NCBI RefSeq assembly: GCF_014349235.1
Contig: NZ_JACSOH010000001.1
Coordinates: 124,001 to 188,000, forward strand
Source: Cytophaga sp. FL35
Lineage (GTDB): Bacteria > Bacteroidota > Bacteroidia > Flavobacteriales > Flavobacteriaceae
Length of the DNA: 64,000 bases
Direction: 5' to 3'
Under the pieces are notes generated by a model that worked only from the letters and a program-made list of their open reading frames with translations, had not been told where the DNA came from and did no database searches. Positions 1 to 7,710 of the stretch are shown here, one piece after another. Made by a program: the position numbers and the translations under genes. The stretch's first letter is position 1; each line of letters begins with the position of its first letter.

Positions 1-240
1 ATAACAATTGATTATAAAAATCAAATTTTAAGTGTGGTCATAGATGATGATGGTAAGGGTTTTAATACTGATATCATGAAAAGCCTACCCACCAATCAAA
101 GTGATGGTGGAATGGGTCTCTTTTTTATGAAAGAACGAATTAGCTATATTAACGGTAGATTATTCATTCATTCTGAACCAGGGAAAGGAACACGGGTAAC
201 CATAAATTACAAAACAGAACAGAAAGAATTAGTGGTATGA
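1..240 (+). CDS. Sensor histidine kinase, C-terminal fragment (cut by window edge)
   Basis: Only the last 79 codons are present; the frame is open from base 1, so the start lies outside the window. The fragment is the end of a GHKL ATPase domain: the N/G1 box reads DDDGKGF, the G2 region is GGMGLFFMKERI, and GKGTRVTI closes the fold. The short G2 loop and the ending on a beta strand resemble NarX/DegS-type kinases more than HisKA kinases. The stop overlaps the next gene's start (ATGA), so the two are translationally coupled. The kinase could be the partner of one of the response regulators downstream, but nothing in the sequence proves that pairing. Confidence 0.8.
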   Translation: MTIDYKNQILSVVIDDDGKGFNTDIMKSLPTNQSDGGMGLFFMKERISYINGRLFIHSEPGKGTRVTINYKTEQKELVV

Positions 241-608
241 AAATAAGAATTAGGGGTAATTCCGTAAGGTTGAGGCTGACCAAACCGGAAGTGGAAAATT
301 TTTGTGAAACGGGAGAATTTTCTGAGACTACACGGTTTAATTCCCAAATATTCACCTATAAAATTGTCTCCAGGGAAGATATTGATTGTCTAAAAGCCGA
401 TTTTGTTGATAATACGATTGTCATTTTTATTCCTAGACAGGAAGCCTTGAACTGGGATCAAGATGAAAGGGTTGGTTTTAAGAACGAGTTTATCTTAAAT
501 GACGGTACCCTACTAAACCTTTTGGTTGAAAAAGATTTTGTTTGTTTGGATAAGAGGGATGAAGATGAGAGTGATAATTACCCCAATCCCCTATTGGCAA
601 AAAAGTAA
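237..608 (+). CDS. Small conserved cytoplasmic protein (DUF7009-like)
   Basis: This 123-residue soluble protein has no signal peptide or membrane segment. The N-terminus MKIRIRGNSVRLRLTKPEV matches, from memory, a small family common in Bacteroidota and annotated DUF7009; the function is unknown. The C-terminus is acidic (residues about 105-116, rich in D and E). It starts inside the stop codon of the kinase fragment, so it is the distal gene of that operon. The family assignment is recalled, not searched. Confidence 0.6.
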   Translation: MKIRIRGNSVRLRLTKPEVENFCETGEFSETTRFNSQIFTYKIVSREDIDCLKADFVDNTIVIFIPRQEALNWDQDERVGFKNEFILNDGTLLNLLVEKDFVCLDKRDEDESDNYPNPLLAKK

Positions 609-690
609 AGCCATACAAGAACATTCATTTTGTAAGAAATCCCTTTAAAAACGGGGTTTACGGCATTTTTCTTTAACCGTTTCAATACTA

Positions 691-724
691 CCATTCGTCT
701 ACACTTAATTCCCACTCGTCTACA
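691..724 (+). promoter_or_regulatory. LytTR-type paired 13-mer element A
   Basis: Two near-identical 13-mers, CCATTCGTCTACA (691-703) and CCACTCGTCTACA (712-724), are placed 21 bp start to start, two helical turns. A TTTG box (757-760, within GTACTTTG) ends 36 bp after the second repeat, and the regulator ATG follows 24 bp after that. Three more copies lie upstream of genes at 2326, 2937 and 4282. Direct repeats with this period are the known binding mode of LytTR proteins such as AgrA; assignment to the LytTR protein encoded at 1469 is inference. Confidence 0.65.
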
Positions 725-783
725 GTTGAACTTTTTTCCGATCAAAATGTAGGTACTTTGGGGTTCACTTAATTATTAGCGCC

Positions 784-1185
784 ATGAAAATACTTTTTAT
801 AGAAGATGATCAGGTAGAGACCATGAAAATGACGAGAACTCTTTCTAAGCTGCATTTAAATCATGAGCTTATCTTGGCCGAGAATGGAGAAGATGCATTA
901 GAAAAATTAAAAAATACACTGAGGCTACCGGATTTAATCCTGCTGGATTTGAATATGCCACGCATGAACGGAAATGAATTCTTGGTTGCCATCAAAAAAA
1001 ACTCGCATTTAAAAAATATACCGGTGGTGGTACTTACTACATCTCAAAACAGAGATGACCTTTTGGAATGCTACAGTTCTGGAATTGCCGGGTATGTGAC
1101 CAAACCTCTTAAATATGAGGACTATGTTGAGAAAATGAGAAAAGTGTTTGCTTATTGGGAAGTAAACGATTTGATCAACGCATAA
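784..1185 (+). CDS. CheY-like single-domain response regulator
   Basis: This 133-residue protein consists only of a receiver domain. The acidic pocket is E7-D8-D9, the phosphoacceptor is D55 in LLDLNMP, the switch threonines are T85/T86 and the conserved lysine is K107 in TKP. It lacks an output domain, like the Rcp1 group that acts in phosphorelays by protein contact. It is transcribed alone: element A lies upstream and a strong terminator follows. The presence of element A suggests control by the LytTR regulator encoded next door. Confidence 0.9.
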   Translation: MKILFIEDDQVETMKMTRTLSKLHLNHELILAENGEDALEKLKNTLRLPDLILLDLNMPRMNGNEFLVAIKKNSHLKNIPVVVLTTSQNRDDLLECYSSGIAGYVTKPLKYEDYVEKMRKVFAYWEVNDLINA

Positions 1186-1253
1186 ACGAGAAAAATAGGT
1201 GGTTGCATCCGCTTGGGTGCAGTAGTTCATATTTTTGATTAATAGTTAGGTGA

Positions 1254-1283
1254 AAGAAGCCCCGCAGTTTTGCGGGGCTTCTT
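1254..1283 (+). terminator. Rho-independent terminator after response regulator
   Basis: A perfect GC-rich stem (AAGAAGCCCCGCA against its complement, 1254-1266 and 1271-1283) has a 4-base loop. The T-rich tail is partly inside the stem. It ends the transcript of the CheY-like gene. Confidence 0.85.
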
Positions 1284-1468
1284 AATATCTAATAATCACA
1301 ATGATTACCAATGTAACCTCCTACCTTTAATAAGACTTTATTTACAAAAAATACAATTACATTAGTGTTGTTTTCGTTACCTTAATAAGATGAAAGGGGA
1401 AAAATGATGTGTGAAACAGATTTTCTCAGTACTTTTATATTCAATTTTAAGTCGATAACACACTGAAA

Positions 1469-2185
1469 ATGAACTGTATAATAATCGATGATGAAGCCAC
1501 AGCTAGAGCTATAGTTGCTCAATTATGTGCGAAATTTTCAGATCTTAATGTGATAGAAGAATTTGAAAGCGCGGTTGAGGCCATAAAGTTTTTGAACCAA
1601 CAACAAGTGGATGTCATTTTTCTGGATATTCATATGCCTGGGTTCACTGGAGTAGATTTTGTACAGACCTTAAAAAACCCTCCGCATATTGTTCTAACTA
1701 CCTCTGATACAGAATTTGCAATTGAAGCTTATGAATACGAAGCTATTGTAGATTATATAGTAAAACCTATAACACCGGAGCGCTTTGAAAAGTCCATTCA
1801 AAAAATAAAAAAGGTAGCATCACAGCCGGTGGTTAAAACTCCTGTCTCCAAAACAGAAAGTAATAATTCTTCGGTCACAGATCTTTACATTAATATTGAT
1901 AGAAGGCTTATCAAATTAAAATTTAATGAAATCCTTGTTGTAGAGGCAAAAGGCGACTATATTGAAATAAGGTTGGAAAAGGATACCTATCGTGTACATA
2001 CCACCCTGAAAAAAATAAAGGAAAAACTTCCCGATAGCATCTTCCTACAAATTCACCGTTCTTACATAATCAACTTCAATAAAATTATAGACATTGAAGA
2101 CAACAGTGTATTAATTGGAAAGAATGTAGTACCTATTAGCCGATCCAATCGTCCCGAATTAATGCGCCGTCTTAATTTAGTATAG
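1469..2185 (+). CDS. LytTR-family DNA-binding response regulator
   Basis: This 238-residue protein has a receiver domain (about 1-118) with D7/D8, phosphoacceptor D53 in FLDIHMP, T77/T78 and K99. A linker is followed by a LytTR DNA-binding domain (about 138-236) with the signature QIHRSYIIN. Such regulators bind paired direct repeats about 21 bp apart and usually answer to LytS- or HATPase-type kinases. Matching repeats occur upstream of four neighbouring genes but not in a comparable position before this gene. It is therefore a good candidate for the locus regulator without obvious autoregulation. Confidence 0.93.
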   Translation: MNCIIIDDEATARAIVAQLCAKFSDLNVIEEFESAVEAIKFLNQQQVDVIFLDIHMPGFTGVDFVQTLKNPPHIVLTTSDTEFAIEAYEYEAIVDYIVKPITPERFEKSIQKIKKVASQPVVKTPVSKTESNNSSVTDLYINIDRRLIKLKFNEILVVEAKGDYIEIRLEKDTYRVHTTLKKIKEKLPDSIFLQIHRSYIINFNKIIDIEDNSVLIGKNVVPISRSNRPELMRRLNLV

Positions 2186-2234
2186 TCTACCCACCCATGG
2201 GGTTCGCATTCTTTTTCCCATCGTTATAAAGGAA

Positions 2235-2268
2235 CCTTCTACCTACGGTAAACTACTATCCACCGATT
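2235..2268 (+). promoter_or_regulatory. LytTR-type paired element B (degenerate)
   Basis: The halves are CCTTCTACCTACG (2235-2247) and CTATCCACCGATT (2256-2268), 21 bp apart. The second half matches element C's second half at 10 of 13 positions. GATATTTG, the same octamer as in promoter C, ends at 2304, 36 bp downstream, as in elements A and C. The halves alone are weak; the shared spacing makes the call. Confidence 0.45.
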
Positions 2269-2325
2269 TTCAAGCCTTTTTCTTTAGTTTGGATTAGATA
2301 TTTGTAGCTCCTAATCTTACTAGCT

Positions 2326-2661
2326 ATGGATAAACTTTTACTCCTTTGCTTCCTTTTTTATGGAATCAACTATTCTGCTGCACAAGAGTACCAATTTTTA
2401 GGTACTTACACGCAAGATGGTACCCCAGAATATTTTGATGAAAAAGATACGGTTTCCCCCGAAACCTTGAACATGATCGCCGATGCGCTCCCAGAGAGTT
2501 ATCCGGTACCTCAGTTCAACCCGCAATATATAACCTCTGGCTATGACACTGATGTTATCCTAGACGAGAACGCAGATGTTCGGGTAGCGTTCGTAGCCGA
2601 GGGTGTGGGTAAAACTAATCGAACAAATCAATCTACAAGTGCACTATTAGACAAAAATTAA
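2326..2661 (+). CDS. Secreted N-terminal fragment resembling DUF4114-type surface proteins, probably truncated
   Basis: The 111-residue product begins with a Sec signal peptide (about 1-19, cleaved near AAQ). The following sequence (FLGTYTQDGTPEYF, ESYPVPQFNPQYITSGYDTDVIL, VAFVAEG) resembles the start of large flavobacterial surface proteins carrying a DUF4114 domain. Those continue for hundreds of residues, whereas this frame stops after an unrelated polar tail (GVGKTNRTNQSTSALLDKN). It could be a decayed gene or a small secreted derivative that kept its promoter. It has element B upstream and a terminator downstream, so it appears transcribed on its own. The resemblance is from memory. Confidence 0.45.
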   Translation: MDKLLLLCFLFYGINYSAAQEYQFLGTYTQDGTPEYFDEKDTVSPETLNMIADALPESYPVPQFNPQYITSGYDTDVILDENADVRVAFVAEGVGKTNRTNQSTSALLDKN

Positions 2662-2710
2662 CATAGGTAGATTTCCTTCTTTATTTTGGGTTGAAGGAAG
2701 TGAGAAGTCG

Positions 2711-2749
2711 AAAGGGCAATCGAGAGCTGGCGCACTCGGTTGTCCTTTT
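2711..2749 (+). terminator. Rho-independent terminator after secreted fragment
   Basis: A 14-bp stem with two G-U pairs (2711-2724 with 2735-2748) encloses a 10-base loop and is followed by a T-rich stretch. Confidence 0.75.
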
Positions 2750-2810
2750 CCTTTTGATAAACAACAATAAATACGAGAATAGACAAAAATTATTAAAAGC
2801 CATTTTTTAA

Positions 2811-2844
2811 CCATTCGTCTACAGCAAATCGCCATCCAACTATT
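2811..2844 (+). promoter_or_regulatory. LytTR-type paired element C
   Basis: The first half, CCATTCGTCTACA (2811-2823), is identical to the first half of element A. The second half, CCATCCAACTATT (2832-2844), follows with a 21-bp period. GATATTTG (2873-2880) ends 36 bp after the second half. The flippase start is 57 bp further on, so that transcript has a longer leader. Confidence 0.6.
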
Positions 2845-2936
2845 CTTCTCAAATGATTTTCATATTACAGTGGATATTTGTTTCACGATGAGCACAAATC
2901 ATCCAATTAAAAGATTACCAGAGAACCAGAACTGAT

Positions 2937-3989
2937 ATGAAAATTAAGGAAACTTCCCCCGAAAGGTTGATTATAGGTAGTGTGCTTCTTGCTAATGGAG
3001 GCGCCTGCCTATACAACCTTCTTTTAGGGTATACCATGGGACCAGAATCGTATGCCAATAGAGTAACCCTTATAATTTTCTTGATATCGCTCATTTTTGG
3101 AGGAATGATATTTCAGCTTATAGGTTCCAAACTTCATTTTCTTTTTCCTACTAGAAAAACTAGTGGTTTTGTATCATTGCCCTATAGCTGTAGAATTGGA
3201 ATTATGGCCATACTTATGGTTAGTGTTCTATTTTATTCCACTGATCTATTACATCATTTTCCTTCTAAACAAATGGGAGCTGTATTAGGAATAGGCCTGG
3301 CCATTCCCTTATGTATGGTAAAACGTATCATGCCCGGCAATATCTATCATTTTTTATTCGGTAAGGTAGAGCGTAGTACAAAAGTGCATACCAAACAACT
3401 CCTGTACCTACTGGCATTATCAGCCGGCTACGAGTTTGTACAACTATTGATAAAGAATAGTGACGTTCTAATGGTTTCCCATTATTTCAACAATCAGGAA
3501 ACCAATCAATATACGGCTCTAGTTCTTCTAGGTAGGGTCATATATATTTTTGCTTGGATGTTCATTTTAAAATTATCAATTGAGACCTTGAGATATAAGC
3601 AAGCCAAAAAAGCGACCCTTCCTTTACTAAAAAGATATCTGAAAATATTAGGAGTCCTTTTGCTAAGTATTGTTACCGCTTGTTACTTATTTCATGAACC
3701 TATCGTTGAAGGGCTGTTTGGAAAGGATTATTTAGCTATTGGCGTTCTGCTTTGGCAATATGCCATCGTAATTTCCCTGTTCATTATTGCCACCACGGTA
3801 ACTTATCATTTTATGGTTTTAAAAGATTACATACCCGCTCTTTTCATGACAGTAGTGGGATTATTTCAAATGATATTATTTGTGCTCTTTCATGATAGCT
3901 TGAGCTTGGTGGTGCAACTTCAAATGATAGCGATGATAGCTCTTTTAATTGCGCAGTCACTATATATTCACACAAAAACAATGAAATAG
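2937..3989 (+). CDS. Polysaccharide (MOP/Wzx-type) flippase-like membrane protein, short
   Basis: This integral membrane protein of 350 residues has about ten hydrophobic segments. The central stretch (DVLMVSHYFNNQETNQYTALVLLGRVIYIF) is typical of polysaccharide-export members of the MOP superfamily, which flip lipid-linked oligosaccharides across the inner membrane. Family members usually have 12-14 segments and over 400 residues, so this one is short. It is followed by its own terminator and then by a GT4 glycosyltransferase carrying the same promoter element, which suggests a joint role in a cell-surface glycan. The substrate is unknown. Confidence 0.65.
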   Translation: MKIKETSPERLIIGSVLLANGGACLYNLLLGYTMGPESYANRVTLIIFLISLIFGGMIFQLIGSKLHFLFPTRKTSGFVSLPYSCRIGIMAILMVSVLFYSTDLLHHFPSKQMGAVLGIGLAIPLCMVKRIMPGNIYHFLFGKVERSTKVHTKQLLYLLALSAGYEFVQLLIKNSDVLMVSHYFNNQETNQYTALVLLGRVIYIFAWMFILKLSIETLRYKQAKKATLPLLKRYLKILGVLLLSIVTACYLFHEPIVEGLFGKDYLAIGVLLWQYAIVISLFIIATTVTYHFMVLKDYIPALFMTVVGLFQMILFVLFHDSLSLVVQLQMIAMIALLIAQSLYIHTKTMK

Positions 3990-4018
3990 TTCATAGGTAG
4001 ATTACCAATTCATTTTTG

Positions 4019-4048
4019 CCGGAAGCCACCTTTGGTTTCCGGTTTTTT
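4019..4048 (+). terminator. Rho-independent terminator after flippase
   Basis: The stem CCGGAAGCCA / TGGTTTCCGG (one G-U pair) has a 4-base loop and is followed by six T residues. Confidence 0.85.
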
Positions 4049-4172
4049 GTTTATCGGTCGGTAGTATGATGCAAAGCTTTTAAACTCGTTAAACAGCTAT
4101 TAATCAAGACAAAAGGGATTCCCTCTGCAAAAATTAGTTATCATAAAATAGTTATTGAGCGATTACTTACTG

Positions 4173-4206
4173 CCGTTTGACTACACCTATTTGTCTTCCA
4201 ACTACT
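4173..4206 (+). promoter_or_regulatory. LytTR-type paired element D
   Basis: The halves are CCGTTTGACTACA (4173-4185) and TCTTCCAACTACT (4194-4206), 21 bp apart. The second half matches element C's second half at 10 of 13 positions. GAACTTTG ends at 4243, 37 bp downstream, and the flanks GGA...TTTGTTTCA are shared with promoter C. Confidence 0.55.
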
Positions 4207-4281
4207 TTCTACAACTATTTTTTACCCGCTTAAAGGAACTTTGTTTCAGTCATTTAGAATGACGTCCCAAAAATATGACCT

Positions 4282-5505
4282 ATGAAACTTGCAATTGTAA
4301 CCGCTTATCCACCAAGTGAAGCAGACCTGGCCTTTTACGGCCTTCAGTTGGTGAAGCATTTTAGGAATCATCCTAAAGTGGAAGAAATTTTAGTGATAAC
4401 CGACCGTAGTGCCAATAAAAAAATAGAATTAAGTCCAGAAGGTAGTCCTGTGACCATAGAGAAATGCTGGAGTTTTAATGGTTGGTCCAATTTCATCAAA
4501 GTAACTCAACACGTATTGAAATTTAAACCAGATGCCGTTTTCTTCAACTTGGGAAGCATCACCTTTGGAAACAAACAAATTCCAGCTGCATTGGGCTTTA
4601 TGATTCCCCTGTTTAGCAGAATAACAGGTGTGGCTTCCATATCATTAGTTCATAGCCTCCCACAACCATTTAAGGACTACAAGGGATACGTACCCTCTCT
4701 AGTTAGGACAAAAAATAAAGAATATGGACGTAACCTTACAAAAATGATATTAGCATCTGATATTGTGGCAACCAACACCAATAAAATGACCAAATTATTA
4801 ATAGAAGATTTGAAAGCGAAGAATGTAACCAAAATGCCCTATGGGAGTTTTGAAACTCCTCAAGAACCGGATTATAGGATTTCAGGAAATAAGAAACAAA
4901 TTCTTGTTTTTGGAACCTTTGGTACTCAGAAGAAATTAGAGGTTTTCTTGGAGGCGATACAGCGAATTAGGTCCAAGAACAATGAATTGAATCTTGAAGT
5001 TGTGATTGCAGGCAAAGATTCTAAGAACGTACCGGGGTACATGCGTCGTATAGAAGAAAACCATAAGTATATGAAGCAACTTACATTTATGCATGAAACA
5101 GATGTGGCCCAAATTCCAAAACTTATTGAAGAAAGTGCTTTGGTAGTTTTACCCTATTCTCAAGATACCGAAAAACTAAAGGATATTCATATGACGGCCA
5201 CGAAAGGAAAAGCCGTGGTACTTCCCTATTTTGATGGTCTCAACGAGGCCTTGGAAGAAAGAAATTATCGTGCAGAAGTATATACTCCGGATAGTCCGGA
5301 ATCCTTATCCGAAGCCATTGAAAATGTATTGGCATACAACTCCTACAGAATTCATTTAGGGATGGCCAATTTCAAAGCTGCCATTGCCAACCCCATTGAG
5401 GAGGTGATTGAGCAGTATATTGAATATTTTGAAGCTATAAAGAGAGCTAAAATGGAAAATACCAAGGTACTTTTTCCCATCCCGGAAGAAATAAATGACA
5501 ATTAA
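4282..5505 (+). CDS. Glycosyltransferase family 4-like
   Basis: This soluble protein of 407 residues has a two-Rossmann (GT-B) layout. The N-terminal half begins MKLAIVTAYPPSEADLAFYG, the usual acceptor-side opening of GT4 enzymes. The C-terminal nucleotide-sugar domain starts near ILVFGTFGTQKKLEVFLEAI (about residue 205). It ends with the segment ESALVVLPYSQDTEKLKDIHMTATKGKAVVLPY, which replaces the usual E-x7-E donor motif. Likely role: transfer of a hexose in exopolysaccharide or lipid-linked oligosaccharide assembly. It carries promoter element D and a strong terminator, so it forms a single-gene unit coordinated with the flippase. Confidence 0.8.
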   Translation: MKLAIVTAYPPSEADLAFYGLQLVKHFRNHPKVEEILVITDRSANKKIELSPEGSPVTIEKCWSFNGWSNFIKVTQHVLKFKPDAVFFNLGSITFGNKQIPAALGFMIPLFSRITGVASISLVHSLPQPFKDYKGYVPSLVRTKNKEYGRNLTKMILASDIVATNTNKMTKLLIEDLKAKNVTKMPYGSFETPQEPDYRISGNKKQILVFGTFGTQKKLEVFLEAIQRIRSKNNELNLEVVIAGKDSKNVPGYMRRIEENHKYMKQLTFMHETDVAQIPKLIEESALVVLPYSQDTEKLKDIHMTATKGKAVVLPYFDGLNEALEERNYRAEVYTPDSPESLSEAIENVLAYNSYRIHLGMANFKAAIANPIEEVIEQYIEYFEAIKRAKMENTKVLFPIPEEINDN

Positions 5506-5529
5506 AAATTTGATTTAGGTCATGTGCTG

Positions 5530-5568
5530 AAGGGGAATAGTCTGGTCAACTATTCCCCTTTCTTTTTG
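5530..5568 (+). terminator. Rho-independent terminator after glycosyltransferase
   Basis: A perfect 11-bp stem AAGGGGAATAG / CTATTCCCCTT with a 9-base loop is followed by TCTTTTTG. Confidence 0.88.
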
Positions 5569-5580
5569 CACAATTGTACT

Positions 5581-6096
5581 TTATTGTAGGGTATATGTAA
5601 AACTGACCTTGGTCTGCTGGGTAGCCCCCTGAATATCCATAACATTAAAATCTTCGGAAAAAACAAACTCGGTATTGTCAGAATTGAACTCGAGGGGAAG
5701 GTTCTGAACATTACACGACCCTACCAAGCTCAACGTAGAACCTGCCAATTGCCAAGTTCCTTCTAAATTTACCGTTCTTTCACAATCGGACGCTTTTAAA
5801 CCTTGTTTAAAAGTATAGCCCCTTGAGCTGCTAAAAGCATAGGCACCATCCCTTTGGCAGTCTGAATATTGAGCAAAAATATCCGTATCAGGATTGTCCT
5901 CATTATCATCGGTCAAATCAATTTCCTTATCGGCTTCAATAGCCGTTAATACCCATTCTCCTACCATTTTCTCCTCTGCACTGGCCAAAGCACCCACATA
6001 GTCCTCTGGACATTCAACCTCATTATCCGTTGTACATGCATTAAAAATTAGCAAGACACTGCCCAAAGTCACATAATTTAAAAATAATCTTTTCAT
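5581..6096 (-). CDS. Lipocalin-like (DUF5004-type) lipoprotein
   Basis: The 171-residue product has a type II signal peptide with a lipobox ending at C21 (LLIFNAC), followed by TTDNE. The body contains MVGEWVLTAIEADKEIDL and LEGTWQLAGSTLSLVG, typical of the eight-stranded lipocalin-like domains found in Bacteroidota lipoproteins. The ligand is unknown. It lies downstream of the thiamine operon on the same strand, separated by 95 bp without a clear terminator, so read-through from tenA cannot be excluded. Confidence 0.65.
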   Translation of the reverse strand: MKRLFLNYVTLGSVLLIFNACTTDNEVECPEDYVGALASAEEKMVGEWVLTAIEADKEIDLTDDNEDNPDTDIFAQYSDCQRDGAYAFSSSRGYTFKQGLKASDCERTVNLEGTWQLAGSTLSLVGSCNVQNLPLEFNSDNTEFVFSEDFNVMDIQGATQQTKVSFTYTLQ

Positions 6097-6191
6097 AGAA
6101 GTGTTTAAGTTTTAAGTTCTACAAAAAGATGGACTTCCTTAAAAAAGGTTGCCTGGGAAATCAATGTTTATTTATCGGCATTTAATGAAAT

Positions 6192-6839
6192 TTACCACGT
6201 TTTAAGTGTGTACGCACTGTTCCAAAATTCATACTCCAGCCGGCTGGCGGTAATAAAAGCCTCTGTCATAGCCTGTTGTTGTTTTTCGGTACTCTGCCGG
6301 GCAATGTTATCGGTAATTTCAATGGCCCTTTGAGTGAGTTCGCCAAATTCTTCTCCCGCATAGGTATCTATCCATTTTTGATAGGGATTATCCCCCGATT
6401 GTTGATTCTGATAAATGTAATCTCCCACTTTTTTGTAAATCCAGAAACAAGGTAATACGGCCGCCATGGCCACTTCTACCCCATCAAGGGCCGCAGTACT
6501 TTTCAGGAAATGTCCATAATGGTGACAAATAGGTTCTATATGCCCCTTCTCCTTTAATTGAAAGCTTTCAAAGTACGATTCGTGCAAAGCTTTTTCAACA
6601 ACTATGGCCCCTTCTGCAAAACGGATATACGCCAAGGAATCCTCTACATTTTCTACACGGGCACCAATAATCGCCAAGGCCCTACCAAATTGGTCCAGAT
6701 AAAAAGCATCTTGAACCATATAATATTGAAACTTTTCAAGTGGTAAGGTTCCCGCCATCAATTCTTTGATAAAGGGCATGCTCTCAATACGCGCATATAT
6801 TACCTCTATTCTATTCCAAGCGCCACTACTCCAATTCAT
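6192..6839 (-). CDS. tenA: Aminopyrimidine aminohydrolase / thiaminase II (TenA)
   Basis: The 215-residue length is normal for the TenA family. The nucleophile is C131 in VLPCFWIYKKVG, and the late acidic residue of the active site lies in RLEYEFWNSAY. TenA hydrolyses base-degraded thiamine (formylaminopyrimidine or aminomethyl-HMP) to HMP, which ThiD phosphorylates. The start overlaps the end of thiD by 14 bp, so it is the last gene of the riboswitch-controlled salvage operon. Confidence 0.93.
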   Translation of the reverse strand: MNWSSGAWNRIEVIYARIESMPFIKELMAGTLPLEKFQYYMVQDAFYLDQFGRALAIIGARVENVEDSLAYIRFAEGAIVVEKALHESYFESFQLKEKGHIEPICHHYGHFLKSTAALDGVEVAMAAVLPCFWIYKKVGDYIYQNQQSGDNPYQKWIDTYAGEEFGELTQRAIEITDNIARQSTEKQQQAMTEAFITASRLEYEFWNSAYTLKTW

Positions 6840-7659
6840 TCTTGATTAATTTTACAGGATTAAAAAAATGGTTCAAAGGTCCATTGCCCTTACCTATCAA
6901 TACATCTTTTCCGTTGTATATAGCCTGATGTACATAATCTTGTGCATGCTGTACCGCTTCTACCGGACTCTTTCCCTGGGCCAAATAACTTGCAATGGCG
7001 GAAGAGAGGCTACACCCAGAACCATGGGTATTTTTGGTATCAAACTTTTCATGATGAAATTCATGAACTTTTCCAACGGAATCAAAATATAAGGAAGTTA
7101 GCTCCTTTGTTTTTAGATGTCCTCCCTTCAACAAAAGCGACTTAGCCCCCAATTTTTGTATCAATTTGCCCGCTTGGTACATTTCCTCTATGGTTTCAAT
7201 GGGCATATCGGCCAAAATTGCAGCTTCATCCAAATTGGGGGTAATAACATCCGCCAAGGGAATCAATTGGGTTTTAATAGTTTCAATGGTCTCTTCCTCA
7301 ATAAGCTTATGACCACTGGTTGCGACCATCACAGGATCAAACACCACGGGAATCTCCGGCGATTTCTTCAAGGCCTGACAAATAATGCTCACCAAGATGC
7401 TGGTATGTACCATTCCAATTTTTATGGCATCAGGATAAATATCCTCGAAAATAGCATCTATCTGCTCCTCAATGGCGGAATCCGGTATGGTATAAATATT
7501 CTTAACACCTTGCGTATTCTGCACCGGAAGAGCTGTTAACACGGATGTGGAATAGCAACCTAGGGCCGAAGTGGTTTTAATATCCGCTTGTATGCCTGCA
7601 CCGCCACTACCGTCAAAACCGGCTATGGTGAGTACGGAAGGATAGGTATATTTTTTCAT
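6826..7659 (-). CDS. thiD: Hydroxymethylpyrimidine/phosphomethylpyrimidine kinase (ThiD)
   Basis: This ribokinase-fold kinase makes HMP-P and HMP-PP. The N-terminal GFDGSGGAGIQADIKT motif binds HMP, and GSGCSLSSAIASYLAQG forms the ATP anion hole. The start is set at MKKYTYPSV (7659); an upstream in-frame start would add 16 residues that do not belong to the family. A 51-bp gap separates it from thiE, and it overlaps tenA by 14 bp. Confidence 0.95.
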   Translation of the reverse strand: MKKYTYPSVLTIAGFDGSGGAGIQADIKTTSALGCYSTSVLTALPVQNTQGVKNIYTIPDSAIEEQIDAIFEDIYPDAIKIGMVHTSILVSIICQALKKSPEIPVVFDPVMVATSGHKLIEEETIETIKTQLIPLADVITPNLDEAAILADMPIETIEEMYQAGKLIQKLGAKSLLLKGGHLKTKELTSLYFDSVGKVHEFHHEKFDTKNTHGSGCSLSSAIASYLAQGKSPVEAVQHAQDYVHQAIYNGKDVLIGKGNGPLNHFFNPVKLIKNELE

Positions 7660-7710
7660 TATTTTTAATTGTTGAATGAATGCTTTGCTTGTAATAATTC
7701 TCCTCAAGAA

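Noticed and set aside
1311-1345. CTAC-like repeats upstream of the LytTR gene as an autoregulatory element
   Set aside because: Only a short core recurs with 21-bp spacing; flanks do not fit and no TTTG box lies at the right distance.
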